From the NCBI GenBank assembly GCA_029776225.1, contig JAKOTR010000029.1:185816-249815 (forward strand): a stretch of DNA of 64,000 bases, written 5' to 3'. The DNA is from Acidobacteriota bacterium. GTDB taxonomy: Bacteria > Acidobacteriota > Terriglobia > Bryobacterales > Bryobacteraceae. A program made the translations under genes and the position numbers. Shown here in pieces: positions 15,167-23,276 of this stretch; the first letter of the stretch is position 1; each line of letters begins with the position of its first letter. A model generated the notes under the pieces. The model saw only the letters and a program-made list of their open reading frames with translations. It ran no database searches and was not told where the DNA came from.

Positions 15167-17844
15167 AGATCGGTATCGACCTGGGGACCACGAACTCTGC
15201 GGTCGCCTATATCGACCCGAGCGAAGCCGAGGACACCCAGTTTCCTCCGGTCCGGATTCTTCCCATCCCGCAGCACATCACGCCGGAGCGGGTCGAAGCG
15301 CTGAGAGTGCTGCCGTCGTTTCTGTATCTCGGCGACGAGGAATACGTGGGCGCATACGCGCGCGACCAGGGAGCGCTTGTGCCCACCCGGCTGGTGCACT
15401 CGGTCAAATCCTGGCTGTCCAACCCGGAAGTGGACCGCACGGCGAAGATCCTGCCCTGGGATTCGCGGGAGACCGGGCGCATTCTCTCGCCGGTGGAGGT
15501 GTCCTCGCGGTTTCTGACGCGCATGCGCGAAGCCTGGGAGCGCGCGCACGGCGGTTCGATCGCCGAGCACGACGTGGTGCTCACCGTTCCCGCGTCCTTC
15601 GACGAGGAGGCGCGGGAACTCACGGTGCAGGCTGCCGCCGAGGCTGGCTTTCCCAAGCTGACGCTGCTCGAGGAGCCCGCCGCGGCGTTCTATGCCTGGA
15701 TTTCAAACCATCTCGCCGATTCGCGGAAAAACCTCTTTGACGGCCAGGTGGTGTTGGTGTGCGACGTCGGCGGGGGCACGTCCGATTTCACGCTGATCCG
15801 CGTTTCCCGCGAGGGGGACCGGGTTGAATTCACGCGCACGGCGGTAGGGCGCCACCTGCTGCTCGGAGGGGACAACCTCGATCTCACGCTGGCCTGGCTG
15901 GTGGAGAACAAGCTGGGCACGGCGCTCTCGATACGTCAGCGCAACGCCGTGCGACGCCAGTGTACGGCCGCCAAAGAGCGCCTGCTTTCCGATCCCCATC
16001 TGAAGAGCGTGGAAGTAGTGGTGGCCGGAGCGGGCACGGCTCTGGTGGGCGGCGCGCGCAAGACCGAAATCCTGCGCGAGGAAGTTCTCGAACTTGCCCT
16101 CGAAGGTTTTTTGCCGTTCTGCAATCTCGAAGACAAGCCCCAGGAAGAGAAGCGCAGCCTTTTCCGGGAACTGGGCCTGCCTTACGTTTCCGATCCCGCC
16201 GTTACGCGCCACCTCGCGGCCTTTCTCACCGGCGCGGCCGAACATGCGCCCTCGGGCATCGACGCGATTCTGTTCAACGGCGGCTTCTTTATTCCGGACG
16301 TGTGCCGCAACCGCGTAGCGGACGTGGTGGCCCACTGGTACGGACGCCGTCCGCTGGTGCTGGAAAACCGCGATCTCGACCTCGCGGTGGCCGTGGGAGC
16401 GGCCTACTATTCCTACGCGCGAACGACGGGAACGGGCGTGCTTGTCCGCGGCGGTTTGCCCCGCACTTACTACATCGGCATCGGCGACCGTCTCGAAGAC
16501 GAGCGCGTGCGCGCCGTCTGCCTGGTCCCGCGCGGCACCGAGGAAGGTTCGGAACTGGAACTGGACATCGAAAACCTCCAGTTAGTGGCGAACAAGCCCG
16601 TTTCGTTCCGGCTCTATAGCTCGCTGACGCGCACCGAAGACGAGCTCGGGCAAATGATCGAGTTCGCCCCGTCCGAACTCGACGGCGACTTTCACCTGCA
16701 CGCGCCGCTGAACGCGGTGATCCGCTTCGGACGGCGCACCGGCGAGCGGCTCATCCCGGTGAAGCTCGGGGCGCGGCTCACCGAAATAGGGACGCTTGAG
16801 ATCTGGTGCGAGTCCAAGATCAGCGAGCACCGCTGGCGCCTGCAATTCCAGTTGCGCAAGAAAGCGGAGGCCGAAGCGCCGAAGCGCGCCGCGGCGGTCA
16901 TCAGCGAGGGCGCGCTGGAGGCGGCGAAACAAGCCATTCGCACCGTGTTCGCGCCGGACGGCGACCGCTCGATCGCCCCCGAGCAGTTGCCCGGAAAGCT
17001 CGAAGGCGCGCTCGGCCTCGGCAAGAATTCCTGGCCGCTGGCGGCCATCCGCCAGCTCGGGGATCTGTTGCTGGAACTGGCCGACGGCCGCAAACTCGCC
17101 CCCGCGTACGAGCAGCGATGGCTCAACCTCACGGGCTTCTGCCTGCGTCCCGGTTTCGGATATCCGGGCGATGATTTCCGTATCGAGCTGGCTCGCCGCG
17201 TGTATGCTTCCGGGCTGCAGTTCGGCAACCAGGTGCAGAACGAAATCGAGTGGTGGATTTTCTGGGGCCGCGTGGCCGGCGGGTTGAACCGTAACCAGCA
17301 GGTGGACATCTACCAGCGGCTCTCGGCGGTGCTCGCGCCGCGCGGTTCGAAAAAACCGCCGCGCATCAATCCCAGCCTGCTGCGGGAGATGTGGCGCACG
17401 GCCTCCAGTTTGGAACTGCTGCCACTGCAAACCAAGATCGAACTCGGCGACCGCGTGGCCGCCCGCGTGCGTTCCGGCCAGGTGTCGGACACGGACCTGT
17501 GGTGCCTGGCGCGCCTGGGCGCCCGCGAGTTGTTCTACGGCCCAGCGAACCAGGTGGTCCCGCCGGCGTCCGCTTCGCGGTGGGTCGAGGCGCTGCTGCC
17601 GGTTGAAAAGGCGGCCGACGCGCTCGTCACCATGGCGCGGCGCACCGGCGATCCCACGCGCGATCTCTCCCCGATTCTCTTCGAGCAGGTGAGGCGCGCC
17701 GTCGCCGGCAAACCGGACGCCGGCCGGCTGCTCGCCGTGCTGGAAGGAGAATCGGAACTCGACTCCGGCACCCTCGACCGCATGTTCGGCGAGGAGCTTC
17801 CCTCAGGCCTTGTGTTCGCCGAATCCGGCGCGGGCGCAGACTGA
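15163..17844 (+). CDS. Hsp70-like ATPase with C-terminal DUF3731 region
   Basis: The 893-residue protein begins MKIGIDLGTTNSAVAY and repeats the Hsp70 nucleotide-binding motifs (CDVGGGTSDFTLI near residue 200, LFNGGFFIPDV near 370). After residue 560 it carries a long helical C-terminal region with WPLAAIRQLGDLLLELADG and NEIEWWIFWGRVAGGLNR, typical of DUF3731. The start at 15163 overlaps the upstream stop; an upstream in-frame codon at 15094 lies inside the previous gene and was not used. It forms a cluster with DUF2760 and the shorter Hsp70. The function of this cluster is not known to me. Confidence 0.92.
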   Translation: MKIGIDLGTTNSAVAYIDPSEAEDTQFPPVRILPIPQHITPERVEALRVLPSFLYLGDEEYVGAYARDQGALVPTRLVHSVKSWLSNPEVDRTAKILPWDSRETGRILSPVEVSSRFLTRMREAWERAHGGSIAEHDVVLTVPASFDEEARELTVQAAAEAGFPKLTLLEEPAAAFYAWISNHLADSRKNLFDGQVVLVCDVGGGTSDFTLIRVSREGDRVEFTRTAVGRHLLLGGDNLDLTLAWLVENKLGTALSIRQRNAVRRQCTAAKERLLSDPHLKSVEVVVAGAGTALVGGARKTEILREEVLELALEGFLPFCNLEDKPQEEKRSLFRELGLPYVSDPAVTRHLAAFLTGAAEHAPSGIDAILFNGGFFIPDVCRNRVADVVAHWYGRRPLVLENRDLDLAVAVGAAYYSYARTTGTGVLVRGGLPRTYYIGIGDRLEDERVRAVCLVPRGTEEGSELELDIENLQLVANKPVSFRLYSSLTRTEDELGQMIEFAPSELDGDFHLHAPLNAVIRFGRRTGERLIPVKLGARLTEIGTLEIWCESKISEHRWRLQFQLRKKAEAEAPKRAAAVISEGALEAAKQAIRTVFAPDGDRSIAPEQLPGKLEGALGLGKNSWPLAAIRQLGDLLLELADGRKLAPAYEQRWLNLTGFCLRPGFGYPGDDFRIELARRVYASGLQFGNQVQNEIEWWIFWGRVAGGLNRNQQVDIYQRLSAVLAPRGSKKPPRINPSLLREMWRTASSLELLPLQTKIELGDRVAARVRSGQVSDTDLWCLARLGARELFYGPANQVVPPASASRWVEALLPVEKAADALVTMARRTGDPTRDLSPILFEQVRRAVAGKPDAGRLLAVLEGESELDSGTLDRMFGEELPSGLVFAESGAGAD

Positions 17845-18725
17845 TGAGCGAAATCGATCTTCTGCGCCGCATCGCGCGCAAGGCCCGCGCTGCCGGGCGC
17901 GGCCTGCTGCTCGGCATCGGAGACGACTGCGCGATCTTCCGCTCCCGCGGCGCGAGTGAAGACCTGCTGTTCACCACCGACATGATGCTCGAAGACGTGC
18001 ACTTCCGCCGCGGCACGCACCCTCCGGAAACCGTGGGCTGGAAGGCACTGGCCCGCGGGCTGAGCGACATCGCGGCGATGGGCGGCCAGCCGCGCTTCTG
18101 CCTGCTCTCGCTCGCCGTGCCCCGCTGGGCCGGCCAGGATTGGATCGACGCTTTCTACAAGGGTTTTTTGGCCCTGGCGCGAAAGACATCCACGCCGCTG
18201 GTCGGAGGCGACTTGGCGCGGGCCGAACGCATGTCCTGCGACGTAGTGGTCTGCGGCGCGGTTCCGCCTGGAAAAGCTCTGCGGCGCGACGGCGCGCGCC
18301 CCGGCGACGGCATCTACGTCACCGGGCCGCTCGGCGGCGCTGCGCTGGGGCTCGAAACCCATAGCGGCGCGGCCTGGAAAAAACACTCAAAGCCTGAACC
18401 GCGGCTCGACTTCGGCCTGAGACTCCGGGGCCGCGCCACTGCTGCCATCGACCTCAGCGACGGCCTCTCGCTCGACCTGCACAGGCTATGCCTGGCCTCG
18501 CGCTGCGCCGCCGTTCTCGACGGTGAGATCCCGGTTTTCCCCGGCGCGACGCTCGCGCAGGCGCTTCATGGAGGCGAGGACTACGAACTGCTGTTCACCG
18601 CGCGGACTGCCGTCAAAGGCGCAATCCGCATCGGCGCCATTAAGAAAGGCCGCCCCGGTCTGGTGGAGTTTGAAGGGAAACCGCTTGAGCCCTCCGGCTA
18701 CGACCATTTCACGCGGGCGATATAA
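17844..18725 (+). CDS. thiL: Thiamine-monophosphate kinase
   Basis: ThiL phosphorylates thiamine monophosphate to the active diphosphate with ATP. The 293-residue protein has the AIR-synthase-like fold motifs LLGIGDDCAIF (N-terminal), FTTDMMLEDVHFRR, GWKALARGLSDIAAMGG, and the C-terminal DLSDGLSLDLHRL and GGEDYELLFT. The ATG shares one base with the TGA stop of the upstream Hsp70 gene, so it is translated as part of the DUF2760-Hsp70 operon. I see no functional link between them. Confidence 0.93.
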   Translation: MSEIDLLRRIARKARAAGRGLLLGIGDDCAIFRSRGASEDLLFTTDMMLEDVHFRRGTHPPETVGWKALARGLSDIAAMGGQPRFCLLSLAVPRWAGQDWIDAFYKGFLALARKTSTPLVGGDLARAERMSCDVVVCGAVPPGKALRRDGARPGDGIYVTGPLGGAALGLETHSGAAWKKHSKPEPRLDFGLRLRGRATAAIDLSDGLSLDLHRLCLASRCAAVLDGEIPVFPGATLAQALHGGEDYELLFTARTAVKGAIRIGAIKKGRPGLVEFEGKPLEPSGYDHFTRAI

Positions 18726-18726
18726 T
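18721..18726 (+). promoter_or_regulatory. -10 box before the DUF4380-like gene
   Basis: A perfect TATAAT, overlapping the end of thiL, ends 8 bases before the ATG at 18735. The spacing is identical to that at 11784 and fits a leaderless or nearly leaderless transcript. Confidence 0.55.
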
Positions 18727-18734
18727 GGCCTGCG

Positions 18735-19694
18735 ATGCGCCGAACTTTGTTAGCCATACTTGCCATTGCCATGACTACATCCGCTGCCGTACGTATAGAA
18801 AAGATCAACTACAAAGGCTGGCCCAACAGCTACCGGATTTCTAACGGTGAAGTCGAACTGGTTGTCACGTCCGACGTCGGGCCGCGTATCATGCGGTACG
18901 CATTCATCGGGGGGCAGAACCTCTTTAAGGAATTCCCCGAGCAACTTGGGAAGTCGGGCGAGAAGGAATACCAGATGCGCGGCGGCCATCGCCTGTGGGT
19001 AGCGCCGGAGACGCTGGAGACAAGCTGGGCGCTGGACAACTCGCCGGTCAACATCGAGATTCGCGGCTCCGAGCTCACAGCTACCGGGCCGGTCGAGCCG
19101 GGCACCGGGCTGCAAAAGCAGATCGTCGTGCGCCTGGACGACACAGGCACCGGCGTTGAGGTGATCCACCGTCTGAAGAACACCACGCCGTGGACGCTCG
19201 AGTTCGCGCCATGGGCGATGACGATGATGGCCCCGGGCGGCACCGCCATCAGCGGCTTCCCGCCGCGCGGCAAGCACCCCGAGGTGCTCGCGGCAACCAA
19301 CCCGCTCGTGATGTGGGCCTACACGGACCTCTCGGACAAGCGCTGGACGTTCACCAAGAAGTACTTTGCGCTCCGGAACGACCCCCAAATCGCCGAGCCG
19401 CAAAAGATCGGAACGTTCAACCCGAAGACCTGGGCCGCGTACCTGCTCGGCACGGATCTGTTTCTGAAGCAGACCACGGCCGACCCGGCGCGCACCTATC
19501 CCGACTTCGGCTGCTCCTTCGAGACGTTCACGAATAACGAGATGCTGGAGATCGAGACGCTCGGCCCGCTTACCAAAGTCGAACCCGGCAAGGCTGCGGA
19601 ACACACAGAGCGCTGGAGCCTGCACAAGAACATTCGCATCTCCCAATGGACCGACGCCGAGCTGGATAGGGTCGTCGGCAGCCTGCTGAAGTAG
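18735..19694 (+). CDS. Exported DUF4380-like protein (aldose-epimerase-like beta-sandwich)
   Basis: The 319-residue product has a signal peptide (MRRTLLAILAIAMTTSAAV). The mature part looks like the DUF4380/galactose-mutarotase-like beta-sandwich, with ISNGEVELVVTSDVGPRIMRY near residue 37 and YQMRGGHRLWVAPE near 80. Such proteins are presumed to bind carbohydrate outside the cytoplasm; the catalytic role is unproven. It has its own -10 box and converges on the secreted protein gene at 19778, with a hairpin between them. Confidence 0.75.
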   Translation: MRRTLLAILAIAMTTSAAVRIEKINYKGWPNSYRISNGEVELVVTSDVGPRIMRYAFIGGQNLFKEFPEQLGKSGEKEYQMRGGHRLWVAPETLETSWALDNSPVNIEIRGSELTATGPVEPGTGLQKQIVVRLDDTGTGVEVIHRLKNTTPWTLEFAPWAMTMMAPGGTAISGFPPRGKHPEVLAATNPLVMWAYTDLSDKRWTFTKKYFALRNDPQIAEPQKIGTFNPKTWAAYLLGTDLFLKQTTADPARTYPDFGCSFETFTNNEMLEIETLGPLTKVEPGKAAEHTERWSLHKNIRISQWTDAELDRVVGSLLK

Positions 19695-19730
19695 CGCATC
19701 TGCACCCCGCTCCAGCATGCGGATTTCAGA

Positions 19731-19762
19731 CAGCAGCGGCGGCGTTTCCACCGCCGCTGCTG
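19731..19762. terminator. Hairpin between convergent genes
   Basis: A perfect 12-base inverted repeat (CAGCAGCGGCGG and CCGCCGCTGCTG) with an 8-base loop lies between two convergent stop codons. There is no T-run on either side, so it may act as a blocking or stabilising hairpin, not a classical terminator. Confidence 0.6.
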
Positions 19763-19777
19763 CCGTTCAACTCCCCC

Positions 19778-22700
19778 CTACTTAGCGAAGCTCACCATAT
19801 CGAACCAGGCCGAGCCTGAACCCGCGGCCGTTCCCAGAACGATCCGCGCCCTGCGCGCGCCCGGCGGAGCAAACTCGCTGGCTGAGATCTGCTTCCAGCT
19901 CGTATTGCCCGATACCTCCGGCAGCCTCGTGCTGCTCAGAACGCGGCCGGAGAGATCCTGCCAGTCGATCCGCACCAGCGATCTCGCGCCCGCCGTTTGG
20001 ACGAAGCACGTCAGCGTGTACTTCACGCCCGAGTACACCTCGATCGTCTGTTCGATCGAGCGCTCGGACGACGCGGCGGTCACCTTGGCCGAGTTCGACC
20101 CCTCCAGGAACACGGTGGAATCCAGCGTGCCTCCCTGGCCGCCGAGGCCGTCCCAGGGTCTGGTTCCCGATTCAAAGCCTCCGTTCACCACGAGACCCGC
20201 ATTGTAGTTGTCCGGTGGGGCCACAGGCGGGTTGCCCGGATTGGTTCCCTGCGGATCGGATGGAAGCGCTCCCGAAGGCAGCTCGCCCTTGAAGAAACCG
20301 GCCTCGTCGTACCAGATCGTTCCCTGCCCCGGAGCCGCCGCGAGCACGATCCGAGCCGTGTAGGCCGAGGGCGGAGCGTAATTGCCCGCCGCGATCAGTT
20401 TCCAGTCGGTGTTGCCAGACTCCACCGGTAGAACCGTCGACGCGATAAACTGGCCGGAGGAATTCAGCCAGTCGATCCGCGCCGCCGATACCGCCCCGGC
20501 CGTCTTCACATAAGCGGCCAGCGTGTAATAGACTCCCGAGTACACCCGAATTTGCTGCGACACGGAACGCTCCGGCCCTGTGGCCGCCGCGATCCGGACG
20601 GATTTCGTACCCGCCGCGAACGTTGTCGAATCGATAGCCGCGCCGTCGCCGAAGCCCGTCCACGGCTCGGTTCCGTTCTCGAATCCACCGTTCGTCAACA
20701 TGGTGTTGCCAGATACCGGAGGAGGATTCGCCGGAGGAGGATTTACGGGAGGCGGATCCGACGGAGCCGGGTTCTGGGGCGGGTCGCCCTTGGCAAAGCT
20801 CACCTGGTCGTACCAAAGCGACCCCGATCCGGCCGCAGCGGCCAGAACGATCCTGGCGGTGTAAGCGCCGGCCGGAGAGAAAGCTCCGCCCGCAATCGCC
20901 TTCCAGTCGGTATTTCCCGAAACCACCGGCAGTGCGGTGGAGCCGATCACCTGTCCGGAGGAGTTCAGCCAGTCGATCCGGGCCGCCGACCGCGCCCCTG
21001 CCGTGCGAACAACAGCCGCCAGCGTGTAGTAGACCCCGGAGTACACCCGCACGTCCTGACGGATCGAGCGCTCCGCGCCGGATTCCGCCGCTATTCTGGC
21101 CGATCTCGAACCGGAGGCAGCCACCGAATCGATCGTCGCCGAACCGCCGAAGCCGGCCCAGCCGGTTGTCCCGTCCTCGAACCCGCCGTTAGCGATCATG
21201 CCCGGCGTGTAGCTTGCGGGAGGCGGGTTCGTGCTTCCGCCGGAGCCTTGTACCGTTTGCGTTAGAACCGCCGACACGCTGGCGTTGTGATTAGCGTCTC
21301 CGCTGTAGGCCGCGGTGATCGAGTGCTGGCCAACGGAGAGCGAGGCCGTCGAATACGTGGCGATGCCGCCGTTCAGCCCCGCCGTTCCGATCGCCACACC
21401 ACCCACGAGGAACTGCACCGTACCGGTGGCGGACTGCGGAGTCACGCGTGCTTGCAAGGTGATGGCCTGACCCACCGACGACGGGTTCGCGCTGCTGGTC
21501 AGCGTTGTGGATGTCGCCGTCTTCGCGGGCGGTTGCGTGCTTCCTCCCCCGTCTTCTCTCAGCGGCAGCTTGATGATGAACACGTCCTGTTTGTTGTTGA
21601 TGGTGCGCCGCCAGTTTGACGTGAACTTGAAATACCGCCCGTCCGGGGAAACGTTGCCGCGCGGCAGATCCCAGAAATCCGTGTTGTCAAACAAGGCCCA
21701 GGTGTGGCCGAAACGGTAAACCAGCGGACGGTTCGGCTCAGTGCTCACACCGAGAATTTCGTCGTCCCACGGTCCGGGCGGGTTCGGGCTCCAGGACTGG
21801 CGCGTCAGCGCGAGGATCACCGGCGCGAACTTGTCGGGCCGCGCGTTGTTCCAAGACGTGTGTTCTTCCTTGTACCCGTAGCCGCCGGTGGTCACGTCCG
21901 GCGCCATTTTCGTCCAGGCTTCGGGGTTGTCCAGCGGCCGCAGGAACCACTGCATGTAGTAACCGGCCAGCCCGTTCCCGTTTACGGCATAGCCCCATCC
22001 CAGCGAGTTGTGGCCCGTGCCGTACGGCCAGAGGTGACGGAAGGTGTCGTTGGACGTATCCCAGATCAGCAGGTTGGGGCCCGACTGCCCGTCTCCTTTG
22101 CTCAGCACCACAAACCGGCCGCTCTTATCGATGTTCACCAGGTGCAGGCCGAATCCCGGCGCCTGCCCGTCAAACGTCACCGGCTTGCCGTCGACCGTTG
22201 CCCGGTGCGTGTCGAGCAGCTTGTACTGCTTTGTCCTCACGTTGATGTAAAGGCAGTAATGATACGTGTCCTGAATGCCATCGAAGTCGATTGTCAGCCA
22301 GTCGTTCGCGCTGATTGAAGTCGACCCCATGCCCCCGCGGAACGACGGGACGATCTTCGAAACGTCAATGATCGGGGTGTATTGTTTCGTTGCGAAGTTG
22401 TACTCGTAAAGGGTGCTGCTGGAGAGGTTCCCTTGCCCGCGCCCGTAAAGAAGGTTCGGATCGGTGTAGCTGAACGACGGAGCGCCCAGGCTGATCGTCC
22501 CCGGGATCCGCGTCGCTCTCATGTTCGCGCCGTCGAATTCATACGCCACCACCGTCATGCCCGAGCACAGAACGTAAAACTTCGTACTGTTGGCATTCCA
22601 GCTGTTCTGCTGTGCTGCCCCAGGCGTCACGCAGCCGGTGTCGGTCGCGCGCAGGATCGGATTGCCATATATCGGATCCTTAATGACCGTTCCGGCCGGC

Positions 22701-22834
22701 CCCATCGGCGGAGTGGGCGGAAGCGGCCGGATAACCAGGTCCGTCGGAGCATCATAAATCACAGACCTACTGGTTACCTGGGCCGGAAGAAGGCTCAGGC
22801 AGAGTACGAATATCGGGAATAACTTCTGCATCAA
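19778..22834 (-). CDS. Large secreted protein: beta-propeller-like domain, Ig-like domain and three tandem CBM-like modules
   Basis: The 1,018-residue protein has a signal peptide ending around ALPAQVTS-like residues 16-22. Residues 25-430 look like a beta-propeller with repeated strand patterns (SPDGRYFKFTSNW near the end). Residues 435-530 match bacterial Ig-like domain 3 (SSVGQAITLQARVTPQSATG, AAYSGDANHNAS). Three copies of a 142-residue module follow, each starting NGGFE-x-GT and ending with a WYD or WFD motif, resembling galactose-binding or CBM4/9 folds and separated by Pro-rich linkers. A role in binding extracellular polysaccharide is inferred. No catalytic residues were recognised. 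Confidence 0.82.
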   Translation of the reverse strand: MMQKLFPIFVLCLSLLPAQVTSRSVIYDAPTDLVIRPLPPTPPMGPAGTVIKDPIYGNPILRATDTGCVTPGAAQQNSWNANSTKFYVLCSGMTVVAYEFDGANMRATRIPGTISLGAPSFSYTDPNLLYGRGQGNLSSSTLYEYNFATKQYTPIIDVSKIVPSFRGGMGSTSISANDWLTIDFDGIQDTYHYCLYINVRTKQYKLLDTHRATVDGKPVTFDGQAPGFGLHLVNIDKSGRFVVLSKGDGQSGPNLLIWDTSNDTFRHLWPYGTGHNSLGWGYAVNGNGLAGYYMQWFLRPLDNPEAWTKMAPDVTTGGYGYKEEHTSWNNARPDKFAPVILALTRQSWSPNPPGPWDDEILGVSTEPNRPLVYRFGHTWALFDNTDFWDLPRGNVSPDGRYFKFTSNWRRTINNKQDVFIIKLPLREDGGGSTQPPAKTATSTTLTSSANPSSVGQAITLQARVTPQSATGTVQFLVGGVAIGTAGLNGGIATYSTASLSVGQHSITAAYSGDANHNASVSAVLTQTVQGSGGSTNPPPASYTPGMIANGGFEDGTTGWAGFGGSATIDSVAASGSRSARIAAESGAERSIRQDVRVYSGVYYTLAAVVRTAGARSAARIDWLNSSGQVIGSTALPVVSGNTDWKAIAGGAFSPAGAYTARIVLAAAAGSGSLWYDQVSFAKGDPPQNPAPSDPPPVNPPPANPPPVSGNTMLTNGGFENGTEPWTGFGDGAAIDSTTFAAGTKSVRIAAATGPERSVSQQIRVYSGVYYTLAAYVKTAGAVSAARIDWLNSSGQFIASTVLPVESGNTDWKLIAAGNYAPPSAYTARIVLAAAPGQGTIWYDEAGFFKGELPSGALPSDPQGTNPGNPPVAPPDNYNAGLVVNGGFESGTRPWDGLGGQGGTLDSTVFLEGSNSAKVTAASSERSIEQTIEVYSGVKYTLTCFVQTAGARSLVRIDWQDLSGRVLSSTRLPEVSGNTSWKQISASEFAPPGARRARIVLGTAAGSGSAWFDMVSFAK
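19781..21210 (-). repeat. Three tandem 142-residue coding repeats
   Basis: Copies lie at about 20785-21210, 20285-20712 and 19781-20205. Shared blocks include VYSGVYYTLAA, ARIDWLNSSGQ and SGNTDWK. The first two copies are closest to each other; the C-terminal copy has diverged more. Proline-rich linkers rich in NPPPANPPP separate them. Confidence 0.85.
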
Positions 22835-23276
22835 TATGCACCTCTGTAAAGCGTTCAGGTGAGCCTAGGCGCAAGCGCCCAGGGAGAGCCAGGTTTTCAC
22901 AGGAGATTCAACAGGACGAGCAGCAGGACTACGACTTCGAACAAGCTCTCAACGATTTGACCCCCGCCAGCCTCCGCGTCCGAAGGGACGGCGAGGGAAC
23001 AGCACTGCGGAACGCCAAAACGGCGTCCCGTTGAAGAACTCCGGTCCAGGAGTACTCTTCAGAAATAGTACTAGAATACCTGGGAATCTCTTAGCCCCTA
23101 TACGGGGTTTTTCCACAGGGTTGTTAGCGGGCATGGTGTCACCCCATACGCGGGTATTTTGACCAGCGCTGCCGGAAAAATCGCCGCAGAGGCGGGCACC
23201 GCAAGAAACCTTACACCAAACTCCCGCGACTCGTGGGAGACTATGGGGTCATACTCTTAATCAACCGGAGAACACT
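22835..23276. other. 442-base divergent intergenic region
   Basis: This region lies between the start of the secreted-protein gene (minus strand) and the GTG of the AAA+/RyR gene (plus strand). No coding frame is convincing. It contains two related GC-rich motifs (23095-23107 and 23142-23160) and a short hairpin CTCCC/GGGAG near 23222-23240. It probably holds both promoters. Confidence 0.6.
23095..23160. promoter_or_regulatory. Pair of CCCC-ATACG-GGG motifs, possible operator sites
   Basis: CCCCTATACGGGGTTTTT (from 23095) and CCCCATACGCGGGTATTTT (from 23142) are two similar dyads, each followed by a T-rich run. Their starts are 47 bases apart in the same orientation. Such pairing suggests a dimeric regulator, but the motif is not one I can name. 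Confidence 0.4.
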
